Counted from the first letter of the stretch, positions 46,665-58,481 are shown. The stretch is DNA of 64,000 nt from Castor canadensis (GCF_047511655.1 NC_133403.1:13761014-13825013), one strand, 5' to 3'. A program made the numbers and translations. The notes: a model not told the origin generated them from the sequence alone.

Positions 46665-47740
46665 TATCTCTTCACAAAAGTTAAAGCTTATGAGAAAGGG
46701 AGAAATAAATCATGCTTACCAAGTGGAAGGAGAATGAGTGGCCTACAAGCCTCTTTACAAGTCTGCTCACAAATTCTGTAAAGTGTTTACCAGGTCAGCC
46801 AGGTGGTACCTGACCTGCAGACCCTGACTACTTCTCCTCTGTCTTTTGATGGTCATAACCTGTCGCCAGAGCCTTTGTAAGATACAAACCTTGCCAGGTT
46901 TCACAGGTGGAGAATGGCAGTTCCCCTTTGCTAGAGGTGACCTAAGTAATTTTCCTACTTCTGCCAAGCTGGAACTGAATTAGGACCTTCTCAATTTCAT
47001 ATTATTTGTAGACTCCTTATCTTCTATAAAAGTTTGTCCTGAGTTGGCACATTTCACATGCTAGGTATCCAGCAGGCACCCAACTAAGTTGGAAGGTTAT
47101 CAGGGGACACTGGTCTAGGATCTGTTGGGAGCCATACTGTGCACTGATGGCATAAGAGTTCACCTTTCCTCACCCTATCCCAACACTGAAGGGAATGAAA
47201 GAGTGATGCAGAGTTCATATAAGACAGGGTAGGGTGGAGCTGCCAATCATTCCTGATTCCTGGGATCTCTAATAATTGAGACCTGACTCAATCGTGGAAA
47301 AATTCAATATATAATTATACTGGTAAGAAAGCCTGTCACCTGCCCAGTTAGTCATGATATACTGTAGCTCTCTGAGAAACAGCCATGACAAGCCTCTGAC
47401 AAGTGTCAGAGGTGCCACTATGTCTCTGTGCTCAGTCTCCACTGCTTGGATAGAAGGACTTCTGGAGCAGCATGGAAATGTCACACCTGATGTGTTTTTG
47501 CCTCTCTGGGGAGGAGACCAGACCCTTGCCTCTGACCTCTAAAGGCTTGAGTTTAGGAAACCCTGCTGGGACAATTCATGCACATATTCTCCTCTCTTCC
47601 CTGGGAATATCCCTCATTGTCACTCCTCTTACCTAAATCTCAGCCTTCAAAGTCAGATTCAAGTTTATTCTCTGTCTCAACTCACTAGTTTATACTACTC
47701 TTATTTCCTATCTTGTTCTCATAGTTTCTAGATCTCTCTC

Positions 47741-48065
47741 TTTTTTTCTTTTTTTTTTTGGGTGAAATTAGGGGTTGAGCACAGGGACATGTACTTCCTA
47801 GGCAGGTGCTCTAACATTTCACCAGTCCTGATACAGGCTGTTGGTATTTAACCCAGGCTGGCCTCAAACTGGAGATCTTCCTGCTGCAGACTCCTGAGCG
47901 ATGAGATTACAGCTGTGTCTCTTCAAGTAGTTCTTTTTTTAATTGTTGTGCTGGTGGGGGTACATTGTGGCATTTACAAAAGTTCTTACAATATATAAAA
48001 TATATCATACTTGAATTCACCTCCTCCATCATTCACCTTTATGCCCCCCTCCCCTCAAACAGTTC
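47741..48065 (-). repeat. ID, B1 fragment and LINE-1 3' end
   Basis: ID 47741-47830; B1 fragment 47835-47928; LINE-1 3' end 47936-48065 with CATTCACCTTTATGCCCCCC. All minus strand. Confidence 0.55.
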
Positions 48066-48100
48066 TTAATTAGCTTCTTTGGGCTTGGGATCTTCAATCA

Positions 48101-48244
48101 AGTGACCTGCTCACAGCCAGGTGTGGTGGTATATGCCTGTAAACTCAGCACTCCAGAGGCTGAGGCAGAAGGACTGTGAGTTCAAGGCCTGCCTGGGCTA
48201 CATAGCAAGACCCTTTCTCAAGAAAAACAAAGTGACCTACTCAC
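48101..48244 (+). repeat. B1-like SINE with 14-bp target-site duplication
   Basis: AGTGACCTGCTCAC at 48101-48114 and AGTGACCTACTCAC at 48231-48244 flank a B1 with an AAAAACAA tail. One mismatch in 14 suggests modest age. Confidence 0.8.
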
Positions 48245-49366
48245 CAGGGCCTAAAGACTTTAAGTGATCCTCTCAAATCTAAGCCAAAACTTTCCATTTG
48301 GACTGGAATATAAAAATCCAGTAAATAGGAGACATAAGCAAAACTTCCTTAACAAAGCTAAAGATAGGAAGGTAGATTATCAATCAGGTATAGCATAACA
48401 GGGAAAAGTGGGGGAGGGAAATAATTCAAGGAAGCAGCAATGGGACATGACAGAGGTGACTATTTGAGAAGTTAATCAATACATCTCACATCTGTCCATA
48501 GCCCTAAGTGATCAGTTGAGAATGAACTTGGTCAGAGAGGAGTTATGGGGGATGGAGGAAAAAACCAATAGTTTCAAATGACTACTTTTCAATATTTAAG
48601 ATTATTCTTAGCTGATGTATCAGTAATCTCAACGTTAAAAAAATGGTTTTATCTGTCCAAACAAAACTGTTTTATCAGTGTGGCTGAGGAGAGAATGTGG
48701 TGTCTCAGAATAATTGGCATTTAAAGTTCTGGTTTCTGAAACCTATGGTTAGAAGAGTTGACAAAGGTAAATTGGAACAATAGGCTGGCACAACCCAGGG
48801 AAATAAAGGTTAAGGCCCTAGACTCAACCAAACTAAGGATTTAGCCTCTTCAGCACATGTTCAGGCAGATGGAGCTTCTTAGTAAAATGGAGAAGCAGTC
48901 AAGGACTTCAGGAAGGACTCAAGGCATCACCTGGCACCTGTAGCACACAGTTCTCACTCTTTCTGGGTCACTCAGAAGGAATGGACTAAGGCTTCTGATC
49001 AAGAAATTAAGTAAAAGAAACAGACATTCCACTTCCCTAACCCAGGCCCTGCTATTTGGAATTTTTACCCACTTGAACAGAACACAGTTCTGGAGTTTTC
49101 CTTTGAACTAGACATAGAAGTGGGGGAAAAAAATCAACTAAGAAGAGTCACAGCTAAGAGTCCCGGGGTAAACCTCCTCTTTCAAGTATTCCAGATATGT
49201 ATTTCTGTACAATTAACAGATTATCACGAACCATGAAGCCACTAAGGAGAACCTGTGCTAAGAAGCAATTAGAAAATTCTCAAAAGATGGAGAACAAAAC
49301 ACTTCTTGGATCATGTTTGACAACGGAGGGACTGGCCTGTTCAGCTCAGTCCTGTCCCAGGCTCAC

Positions 49367-49594
49367 CTCGGAAGAGGCGACCCCGACCTTCTCCGACTCG
49401 TACATGAGGGACAGGGACCTGCTGGTGCTCGCGGCGGTGGCCTCGGCTCTGCGCAGCACCTCCTGTCTCAAGTACTGCTGCCTGTCCAAAGGCCCGTCGG
49501 GGAGGTCGCGGGAGTCCCTCCAAGGGGCCGGCCGGGCGTCCTCGTCCTCCGCGTCATCGTCGAAAGGATTGTAGCTTTTGGGGTAGGCCGACAT
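49367..49594 (-). CDS. SNAP29: SNAP29 exon 1: start, NPF motif and first SNARE helix
   Basis: SNAP29 is a soluble Qbc-SNARE that supplies two helices to fusion complexes, for example with syntaxin-17 and VAMP8 in autophagosome-lysosome fusion. It also acts in endosomal and secretory traffic. The ATG is 49594-49592. Residues 1-76 include [11 protein letters not shown], whose NPF (residues 9-11) is the EHD-binding motif. The Qb-SNARE region follows ([34 protein letters not shown]). The exon ends in GAG before GTGAGC. The joined protein is 255 residues against 258 in human; the missing three lie at [11 protein letters not shown] (residues 30-40). Confidence 0.98.
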
Positions 49595-49868
49595 GTTGCC
49601 CGCGCTGGTCTAGATCGCAAAAGGAGGAACGCTGCCGCGAGTCGTCCAGCACCCCGCCCCGCTTGTTGACTCGGCGGCTGCCGCGCGAGCTCCTTCCGCC
49701 AGTGTTGCGCCGGCAGTCCGCCTCCGGAGCCGACCATCGCACCCGACGGCTGGGGGAGACCACATACGAAGCGCGCAGCCACGGCCTACACACTTACGGA
49801 GTTTTTCCCCCGCCGCAGCGATGGGACAGTCCTACGGCCACGCCCCATCCAATGTCCGCAACACAGAG

Positions 49869-49878
49869 GTCACGTGGC
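49869..49878. promoter_or_regulatory. CLEAR-like E-box GTCACGTGGC
   Basis: Nine of ten bases match the TFEB/TFE3 CLEAR motif GTCACGTGAC; the CACGTG core could equally bind USF or MYC/MAX. It lies 275 bp upstream of the SNAP29 ATG and 97 bp upstream of the PI4KA ATG. Confidence 0.55.
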
Positions 49879-49974
49879 AGGGGAAGCCGGATGAGGCTGC
49901 GCCTGCGCCGTGAGCTCGGGCGCTTGCGGACCGGGTGCTGGGAGCCGGCAAGTAGTGCTGTGGCGCGCGCGACG

Positions 49975-50136
49975 ATGGCGGCGGCGGCGGCCCGGGCAAG
50001 TGGTGGCTGCGGCGGCGGCGGCGGCGGCGGCCCGGGCTCCAGCTCCGGCTCCAGCGCGTCGCGGGGTTTCTATTTCAACACAGTCCTTTCTCTGGCTCGT
50101 TCCCTGGCTGTTCAGAGACCAGCATCCTTGGAGAAG
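49975..50136 (+). CDS. PI4KA: PI4KA exon 1 (coding part)
   Basis: PI4KA is phosphatidylinositol 4-kinase III-alpha, which makes PI4P at the plasma membrane in a complex with EFR3, TTC7 and FAM126. This exon encodes residues 1-54 of a protein of about 2100. It starts [13 protein letters not shown] with a glycine/serine-rich run, then the conserved [20 protein letters not shown] and RPASLEK. The exon ends AAG before GTAACC at 50137, phase 0, as in human. The low-complexity start (GGC x7 at 50011-50031) differs from human in memory, while residues from Ser29 on are the same. The kinase domain is far outside the window. Confidence 0.96.
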
Positions 50137-51345
50137 GTAACCTCGGCGGGCTTGGCCGCGGGCTGACAGGAGGAGGGGCCTGGGGAGATGAAGCGGGGAA
50201 GCGCGGCGAGGGTCTGAGGAAGGCTGAATTGGGGGTTACCTGGAGCTTGCGACGAGGGTGGGCTCCTGAGTGGAGGAGTCGGCGAGGGTGAGACCCATGT
50301 GTGTGGGAAGAGTCTGGTGAAGAGCGAGGGGATGACGCAGAGGGGTCCGCAGAGCGAGCGGGGGCGTTGTGATGGGTGGCCGTGGGAGAGTGAGGAGTTG
50401 GGAGCGAGGGACATCGTGTGGTATCTCTGAGGCAGGGGCTGGACTGGAACGTAGGCGCCAGTAGGAGCAGCGGGATGAGCCAGCGACCAGGGGTCCAAAC
50501 CTGTCCCGATTTCCTCTGGTTTTTATTTCGTGACCTTGGGGAGATGTCTTTCCGATAAAATGGGGGTGCTTTTCATTGCTTTGCCCTCTTCACTGGATTG
50601 TGGTGGAGGGCAGATGGAGCAATGTCTCTGAAAGTGCTTTTTGAACTGCAAACCGACTGCACATTAGTGTTCTGCAAAATTGGGGGCATTAGACTGGGTA
50701 AAAGGTTGTGTGTTTGGAGAGGGCACAGTGGCAGGGATGGGGTAGCGCGGACTGTCAGTGGGCAGAGAACTGAACACGGGATTGCTTCAGAAGAGAAAAA
50801 ACTTGTGCCAGAGGAATCTTATCTCAAAAGAAAGGTGAAAGGCAATTCACAGGTGTGCCTGAGATGGTAGAAAGAACACAGATTTTGGGGTCAGACCTAA
50901 ATTTGGTCCCTGTACTGTCACTTCTGTGTGTCCTCTTGGAGAGTCTCTGTTCACTTGTCTGTAAAACATAGTGGTTCTTGAGGATTAAATGAGCCCAGCG
51001 CTAGGCACAGAGTGGGTGAACGGTTAATGTCAGCTTTCTTCAGTGTTAGCACAATGTGTTAGCACTGAAGGGATTTGTTGCTTGTCCACTAACTTTCTGG
51101 AAGATAGAAAGAGGATGTTTTCTGACAATAAAAGCAGTGATGATTGCAGATCTGCCTGCTGCATTGGGAGTGGTTTTGCGGCCTGGCGATGGGTGAAGCT
51201 GAAAGTCTGTTTTAGGCACTTTGGCAGAGCGGCACTAGTCTTTGGCCTTGTATGTTCTCAAACTTGATTTTATTACTTGCCTGCAGGGTAAGCAGGTCCT
51301 GGGAGATTGATGCCAAGCTCACTTCTAGTTAAAGAAGGGAATACC

Positions 51346-51472
51346 ATCTGGATATGTTGACATGTCCCTGTAGTCCCAGCTACTCAGGAGAATGAAGCAG
51401 GAGGATGGCTTGAGCTGAGGAGTTTTGGACTAATCTGGGCAACATATAAAGACCCTGTCTCAAAAAGAAAAA
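51346..51472 (+). repeat. B1-like SINE
   Basis: Plus-strand monomer (GTCCCAGCTACTCAGGAGAA). Confidence 0.65.
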
Positions 51473-52019
51473 GGACTATAATAGAATGAAAAGAACATGA
51501 TTTTGGATGTTTGGATGATAGGACCATCTGAAATTAAATCCCATATCACTTATTTACACTACTGTTACTCTGAGTAGGTCAATTCCCCACTCTGAACCTC
51601 TGCTTTTCTTGTAATTAAAACAAAACAAAACAAAACTAAAACTAAAACAAGCTAGTACTTGGTGGGAATGTTGTGAAGATCAACACAATGATGTGAATAA
51701 AAGCAGGCCTATGGTTACTTACGAATGATCACTAGTATCCTTAGGTGAGTCTGACTAATAATGGACCACAGTGCTGGTTTATTAACTTAAATTCATGCCA
51801 GCTAGCCAGCACATTCTCTTACTAGGAGGACCAACAAGCATATCAGAAGTTTGGTTGTTAGATTCAGGGAGGAGAAGAGTGCAGGGAATTGGGTGATCTT
51901 TAAGAAGCTGATCCTAAAGCTCTAGCAATGGTAGCACCCTTTCCCACTCAGTAACTCAGAAAAATGCGCCTTGAGCTCAGCTTGCCTTCTGTATTGTTAT
52001 TAGTCACAAGGACATTATA

Positions 52020-52122
52020 GGGGCTCTAGGTGTAGCTCACTGGTACAGTGTGTGCTTGGTAGTGCTCTTGCTTATCATGAGGGAGGCTTTAGGTTCACCT
52101 CACAGCACCAATGGGAAAAAAA
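52020..52122 (+). repeat. ID element
   Basis: Diverged ID with a short internal duplication (GTGTGTGCTTGGTAGTGCTC). Confidence 0.55.
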
Positions 52123-52429
52123 AGATTCTTTAATCACAATACCATTAGCTTTGTATCTTATAACTGCTTCAATTGCCAAGATTAAAATATATCTTATAAT
52201 TAGTTAACATTGGCTTAGGTTGGCAACTCCCTGATACCACTTCCTTTGGGAGGTACTTAGTCTCACCATTAATATTTACTAATCATTTCTGTGCAGAAGA
52301 GTTCACAGAGTAGATCTTAGGCTGCTGTTTTTGCAAGGGCTTGCTTGCTTGCAAGATTGGTCTATGACTGGCATCTGGGAACTTGGAACTTGAACTGTTC
52401 CTTCCAATTCCTTGATAAGTGTGGTTCAC

Positions 52430-52720
52430 TATGCCTAAACTCCGTATATGCTATATGATTTATGTAAAACACCTGCTCTCCTGCTGGGACTCTGATATTT
52501 TGACTGCCAGGCAAATGATGCCTATGTTTCCAGCCCCCAATGAAAACCTTGGGTTTTGAGTCTTTAGTGAACATCCCCAGGCACAAGCATTGCACACCTG
52601 TTCTTGCATGTTTTGCTATTATAGCTAGGAACAAACTTGTGTACCATCACAGGATGGAGAGAATGTGAGAGAGCTCATGAATTTGTTTCTACAGATACAA
52701 CTTGTATCTTTCCAGCCCTT
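52430..52720 (+). mobile_element. Possible old LTR remnant
   Basis: CAATGAAAACCTTGGGTTTT, GAGTCTTTAGTGAACATCCC and the following GCATTGCACACCTGTT resemble an old mammalian LTR 3' part. The match is weak and from memory only. Confidence 0.3.
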
Positions 52721-53351
52721 GCTGGAATAAAAATTTAGCCATTTGTACAACTATACATGTGTTGGGCATTCTTGGGTACCCCTGAGACATGTTATTTTGT
52801 GCAGGAGGCTTCTGTAGGTGACCAATACCATGAAATAACTGTGAATTCCTCTCAATCTCATCTAGGATCTTGACACTGGTTATGATAGGGATCATTGTTA
52901 GTCCTATGATACATTCTCCTGCTTTCTAACAGTTGACAAGAAGTTCTTAGCATTTCTAATGGAAGAATTCTTGAGGTTCTTCAGAGTAAAGGAATTTCCA
53001 AGTGCCCTCTTGGGATAAAACAAAGATGACTTCAGAGGTAGATGAGTGTTGAACTCGCCCCCCACCATATTTCTATTTTTCTTTCTCCTTTCTTCCAGAA
53101 GGTGTCAGAGGAATGACAGAGGCTTAGTACACATAAGATTGACCTCGGGAAGGCTCACCTTGCTGACCCAGACCTTGCATTTGAGCTTAGACATTGGTAA
53201 TGCAGGCAACCCTGACATGCTTTTAGTGCACTTGAGGCAGCTTAATGACATGCCTTCTCTACCTTTGTCCCTCTATATGCCACAGTTGTGTTTACTCAGT
53301 AGATTGTACTTGTTTCTCTTAATTCACTCTTTCATTCAGAAAACATTTCTT

Positions 53352-53442
53352 TCTTTTTTTTTTTGGGTAGTACCAGGGTTTGAACTCAGTCTCATTGCTT
53401 GCTCGGCAGGCACTTTACCACTTGAGCCACTCTGCCAGCCCC
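53352..53442 (-). repeat. dID element
   Basis: Minus-strand half-element with a T-rich tail. Confidence 0.65.
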
Positions 53443-54185
53443 AGAAAGCATTGAGCTCCTGCTATTTATTGGTATATGGCTAGTCCAGGTAAATAAACAG
53501 TCCTAATTTGGTGTCCTTGGTGACCAAGTTACTAAGTCAAACTCATTGCAAGTCCCCCATTTACTGAGGTATCCCAAGCCTGGTAAGCAGACTCCTGCCG
53601 AGTCAGTATTTAAACCCAAGACCCTCGGATATCTGTTCTCTGAACTTTGTACTTTTCCTGTTAGGCTGCTCCTACCCCCAAAGACCTTATCCCACCTTAG
53701 AGGACACTTTCTGTGAAGCCCTCTGAGAGCAAGTTCTACTCAGTTTTTAGACCTCTCCCTCTCAGATAAAGATGAGAGGAGGAAAATAGGTAAGAAGAAA
53801 GAAAGATGGTTTTCAACATGGAGATTGCCACATAGATTGGTTTCTGATTTCTATCAGCCTGCTAGTCTTGTTCTAGTTTTCTGGTCTCATTTGTCTTCAG
53901 AATGTTGCTGAGCTGCCCATACCAAATTTGTTCCTGGTAGGACTCCTGCTATGCTTCCTCTGCTTCCAGAAAATCAGGGACTTGTGCCTGCCTCTCCTTC
54001 TCTGGCCTGTATCATACCAGTGAAGCTCCTGATCTGGGTTGTTGAGAGTCTTGGATAGAGCTGACAAAGTAAACATCATTCCTTGCTCTTCTATTCTCTC
54101 CACCGTCAGGAGTCTTTGACCAGAGTCCTTTTCCCATGTCCTAGAATGACTGCTCTCTTTTCTTCAGTTAGAATGCCAGAATTGA

Positions 54186-54398
54186 GCTGGGCACTGGTGA
54201 CTCACTCCTGAAATCCTAGCTACTCAGGAGGCAGAAATCAGGAGGATCACAGTTCGAAGCCAGACCGGGCAAATAGTTTGTGAGACCCTATCTTGAAAAA
54301 TCCCATCACAAAAATAGGACTGATGGAGTGGTTTAAGGTGTAGGCCCTGAGTTCAAGCCTCAGGTTACCACACACACACACACAACCATACACAAAAA
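54186..54398 (+). repeat. B1-dID SINE
   Basis: Complete dimer; the tail begins with (CA)9 at about 54370-54387. Confidence 0.75.
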
Positions 54399-54689
54399 GA
54401 ATGCCAGAATTCCCAGGTTTGTTTCAGTTATTGATTGGATGTGTAAATGGTACCATGGCTTTAGGGACAGACTGAGCCTTTCCTGCTGGAGAACAGCTCC
54501 ATTCTGAGCCCTCCCTTGCTCCAGAAGATGAGCTTGTTAACTCTGCCATGGAATAAAAATCATGGTGTTAGCATGTCTTTAGCATCATAAAGCTGAAAAT
54601 TTCCTGTCCTCTTTCTTTTTCCTTTGTGAGGCCTTGTTAAAAGAGCCATCCATAGACTGAGAGGAATGAGAATGACCCTGCCTAAAAAA

Positions 54690-54893
54690 ATAGGTCTGGG
54701 TGTGGTCCACAATCCCAGCTTCTTGGTAGGTGGTGGTAAGAGGACTGAGGTTCCAGTAGGCTGGCCAGGCAAAGGCGTGTGACCCTAAAGCAAAAGGGAC
54801 CGGGGCTGTGGCTCAAGCGGTAGAGTGGTTGAAGTTTGAGACCCTGAATTGAAACCCCATGTTGCTCAAAAAAAAACAAAAAACAAAAAAAAA
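54690..54893 (+). repeat. B1-ID SINE, divergent
   Basis: B1-like half (CTGGGTGTGGTCCACAATCC) and ID half (CGGGGCTGTGGCTCAAGCGG), like the copy at 4727. Confidence 0.6.
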
Positions 54894-55205
54894 AGAATGA
54901 ATAAATGAATTAAAGGTCCATTCAAATAGAACAGCTTTTGTTGCTTTGACATCTTTGGATTTGGACATTTCTAACTTCTATGTATTTTTTAATTTCATTT
55001 TACTTTATCTTCTATAAGATTTGTCCTCTTAATTTTTAAATTTACCATAAATGGATCTGTTCTTGCTGTCATGTAGTTTATCCTGGAGAGAGACAAACAA
55101 GCATTAAACCAACAATCATAACTAAATATAACTTAAAATGGCTACAAGTGCCAAGAAGCAAAAGTAAATGATATTGGCAAATTTTATGTTATATGACTTT
55201 TCTTT

Positions 55206-55407
55206 TTATTATATTTATTTATTATTATGTGCAGTGCTAAGGATTGAACGAGGATTGCCTAGCATGCCTTGTGCATGCTTGGCAAATGCTCTAGCGTTGA
55301 GGTACAACCTCTAAATTAATTTTTATTTATTTTGGCCAGACTTGAGGTTAAACTTGGCCTCGTGCTTGGTAGACAGGTGCTCTACCACTTGAGCCATGCC
55401 ACCAGCT
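55206..55407 (-). repeat. ID (55206-55312) and dID (55319-55407)
   Basis: Adjacent minus-strand elements with ATTT-rich tails. Confidence 0.6.
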
Positions 55408-55561
55408 AGGGAAGACTGAAGAGCTAAAGGATGAATAGGAGTTAGCCAGTGGAATATCTACATTTCATTGCTGCTCCATTGGCAGAGAGTACAGCTTGAG
55501 TAAAAGTCCAGGTAGGGAAATTTTGACTCATTGAATGATCCTGAAGAACACTGTAGTCTTT

Positions 55562-55650
55562 TAGGGGTATGTGTGGCTCAACTGGTAAAGCACTTTTCTA
55601 GCAATTCAGAGGCCCTGAGTTCAACCCTAGCACTATCAAAAAAAAATAAA
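55562..55650 (+). repeat. dID element
   Basis: Plus-strand half-element (GGTAAAGCACTTTTCTAGCA). Confidence 0.6.
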
Positions 55651-56204
55651 GTGTAGGCAGGGCTTGATCACCCAGGGCAGGTCATAAGAATATTTTTGGA
55701 CTTTATCCTTAAGTAGCTTAATAGTTTAATAGCCTTTAGAAGATTGAAGAAAAATTTAAAATTATTAATAACAGTTTCATAATTCTTTTGCAACTTTCAT
55801 GTCAATCACTGTCTGTAGGCTGGTCCTGGGGAGGGACTTGACCTGCAAGCACCTTAAACATCAATAAAAGGTTGTGCTGATGTGGAAGTGGTTGTTGTTT
55901 GGCCTTTCTTTCTGAGATGACCCACTGTCACAGCTGAAAGTGAGATCAGATGTGAATAATAAATAATAATAATAAATAATGTATTAATAACAAAGTAAAA
56001 TGTCAGTTATAGTTAGCATATAAGTGGAAAAATACATTAAGGTAATTTGAAGTAGGTCTGTAAAAATTACACTTAATATCAATGTTAAATATTGATTTTC
56101 TACATACCTTTTCTCATGAGGAACATAGTCTGCTGCTAGGTCTTTGGGGAGAATTTCTGATTACAATTATATAACTAACTGTAAGATCACAGGATTTTGG
56201 TTCT

Positions 56205-56755
56205 TTCTTTTCATGCATGCTAGGATGGTAGCTCTACCACTTGAGCCATGCCACCAGTCCTTTTGTATGTATTTTTGTTTTTTGAGATTGAGTCTCGATA
56301 ACTTTGCCTTGGCTGGCTTTGAACTCACCATCTTCTGCCTCAGTCTCCCAAGTAGCTATGATTACAAGTATGCACCATCACTCCTAGCTTCAAAAACATT
56401 TTAAATTTATTTATTTATTCACTCATTCATTCATTTAGTGGTACTTGGGTTTGAACTCAGGGCCTCTAGGTTGCTAGGCAGATGCTCTATGACTTGAACC
56501 ACAGTTCTAGCCCCTTTTGCTTTAGTTATTTTTGAAATAGGGTCTTGAGTTTTTGCCTGAGCTAGCCTGCAGTGTGTTCTTCCTACTTATGTCTCCCTCA
56601 TAGCTGGGATGACTGGCACTTACCATCACATCCAGCTTTTTTGTTGGGATGGGGTCTTGATAACTTTTGCCCAGGCTGACTTCAAACCTCAATCCTGTTC
56701 TTTACCTCCTAAGTAGCTGGGAGTTCAGGTGTGAGCCACTTTGTCTAGCTCAAAA
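56205..56755 (-). repeat. Diverged dimer, then B1-B1-dID trimer
   Basis: 56205-56390 is an ID-B1 dimer. 56405-56434 is an ATTT/ATTC tract. 56435-56755 is a trimer of dID, B1 and B1, the clearest trimer in the window. Confidence 0.65.
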
Positions 56756-56782
56756 TGATCAGGGCTCAAAAAATAGGGGAAG

Positions 56783-56872
56783 AGGGCTAGGATGTGGCTC
56801 AATTGGTAGAGTACCTGCCTAGCAAGCACAAAGCCCTGAATTCAAACCCCAGAACTGCCAACAAAACAACAA
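56783..56872 (+). repeat. dID element
   Basis: Plus-strand half-element (GGTAGAGTACCTGCCTAGCA), near consensus. Confidence 0.7.
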
Positions 56873-56880
56873 AAATCCTG

Positions 56881-56985
56881 GTATAGGCATACCTTGGAAA
56901 TATTGCAGGTTTGGTTCCAGACCACTGCAGTAACATGAATATTACAATAAAGAGCCAAGCTCGTTTTTAAAAACTAAAAAAATGA
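56881..56985 (+). mobile_element. Tigger-type DNA transposon end
   Basis: GGCATACCTTGGAAATATTG and GGTTCCAGACCACTGCAGTA match in memory the terminus of a TcMar-Tigger family. Short and non-coding. Confidence 0.55.
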
Positions 56986-57356
56986 GAGAAGAGAAACTTC
57001 TATTAATGTTCTCCAGATTTTGACTTGTTAACTGTGTGTAAAAGCACATGTAATGCTGCCTGTGTGGAATGTTACAGAAAGCCTTGTTAATTGTTCAGAA
57101 GGTCCTGCATCCACTTTTTGTTTTTTTACAACAACTTTGAAACACCCTACCACTAATACTTAAAGCTTAGTTTTTAGTTCTCAGGGACTTTTGTTTAAGG
57201 ACTCTTCTCAGAGGTTTCAAGTAACAAGCTTAAAAAATCGTGTAATTTGCCAGCTTTGGTAATGGTATTGTTGTAAGGTATGTGGCTACATACCTTGCCT
57301 TCACCCTCTGTTGTGGTTGAATCTCATCTGCAGTTTTCTGCTCAGTCATCCAAGCT

Positions 57357-57427
57357 GCTAGGGTTTGAACTCAGGGCTTCATACGTGCTAGGCAGGTGCT
57401 CTACCACTTGAGCCACTCCACCAACCT
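57357..57427 (-). repeat. dID fragment
   Basis: Near-consensus core GTGCTAGGCAGGTGCTCTAC without a T-tail. Confidence 0.65.
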
Positions 57428-57504
57428 GATGGCTTCTTATTTTCTCCTTTGGTTTGGCATTTGCTTAATTGAGATATCTCTTTTGGGTCAAAATATTACC
57501 ACAA

Positions 57505-57590
57505 GGGAGAGAGCAGGGGACAGGCGGGGGAAATGGCCCAAACAATGTATGCAGATAGGAATAAATGAATGAGAAATGATAAAAAATATT
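57505..57590 (+). mobile_element. LINE-1 3' terminal fragment
   Basis: GGCCCAAACAATGTATGCAG followed by AATAAATGAATG is the plus-strand counterpart of the fragments at 11118 and 60650. Confidence 0.55.
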
Positions 57591-58216
57591 GCCACAAGTT
57601 CTTATCAAAGTCTAAGTAAGGTATTTCTGTTGCCCCCGTGTGATCCATTGGCATATTGACCGCATCAAAGTGGTAGGTAGATCCTTTTTGAACATGGGAC
57701 TAACCTGTTTATCGCTGGCAAATTTTGAGCTTAATCAAACCATAGTCCCCTAAAAATAAGTAATGTGCTAGTTGGTTGTAAAATTCTGAAAAATCATTGA
57801 ATGCTACTTTTATTTTTTATTTTAAAAGAGATTATAGTGTTAGAGCTTTAATTAGGAATCTGATATCCCTGTGTGTTTCATCATTCGTAGAATGAGGATG
57901 ATGAATAATATCTACCTAAGGGGCTATTATAATGATTAAGTCAGTTAATACAGACTGACACCTGGCATGTGATATAGGCTCAGTGTTAGCTGTTATCATT
58001 TGAAGAATGGCGCTCACCAGAATTGGTTCTCCTTTACCTGATGTGTGATGACTTCCATAGGGTCCAGGATCAAATCTTAAAATGTTTTTTTCGTAACAGT
58101 TCTAGTTTACAATGGCATTTTTACATCAAAGCTATGTCCTTGTGCCAGGCTTTTTGGGCCCTTAGTCATTTGGTTTTTCCTTCCTGCTTCCCTCCCTCCT
58201 TTCATCCCTTCTTTGT

Positions 58217-58256
58217 GGTGCCAGGCAAATGCTCTCCCATTGGCCTATAGCTCTAG
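58217..58256 (-). repeat. ID fragment
   Basis: Only the 5' 40 bp of an ID, minus strand (GCCAGGCAAATGCTCTCCCA). Confidence 0.45.
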
Positions 58257-58481
58257 TTCAATCATTTGGTTTCTGATTTATTAGTTATACACTAGTTGTT
58301 GTTTCATTTGTATAAGTTTTGAAAATCCTTCTAGATTGTAGCACTTGTGAGGGAGAGACTGTGTATCATACATCACTTCATTTGAGTGTTATTCCATCCA
58401 TTCCTCTACAGTGATGAGGTAGATATTTATTTGTTCAGTGCCAACTGCATGCTACCACCCTGTGGTAATCCTTCCCTTTAT

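Larger units (their letters stand above)
38672..49366 (-). other. SNAP29: SNAP29 intron 1
   Basis: GT-AG intron of 10.7 kb. Donor GTGAGC at 49366-49361. Long unique-looking stretches are 38700-39600, 40400-40640, 41860-42720, 43440-44540, 44760-45730, 46670-47740 and 48240-49360. No exon or RNA gene is seen there except the U6 pseudogene. Confidence 0.93.
49330..50400. promoter_or_regulatory. SNAP29/PI4KA bidirectional CpG-island promoter
   Basis: A CG-dense stretch covers SNAP29 exon 1, the 380 bp between the two start codons and PI4KA exon 1. The genes point away from each other, so core promoter elements must lie between 49595 and 49974. CCAAT at 49849-49853, an NRF1-like TGCGCCTGCGCC at 49898-49909 and a YY1-type ATGGCGGCGG at the PI4KA ATG are visible. 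No TATA box is seen. Shared regulation of both genes is expected but not shown. Confidence 0.85.

Noticed and set aside
49197-49669. Plus-strand frames of 118-125 codons over SNAP29 exon 1
   Set aside because: They are antisense shadows of a conserved GC-rich coding exon.
52362-52895. Minus-strand frames of 68-90 codons
   Set aside because: Possible LTR remnant; no family resemblance, no start context and no splice support.
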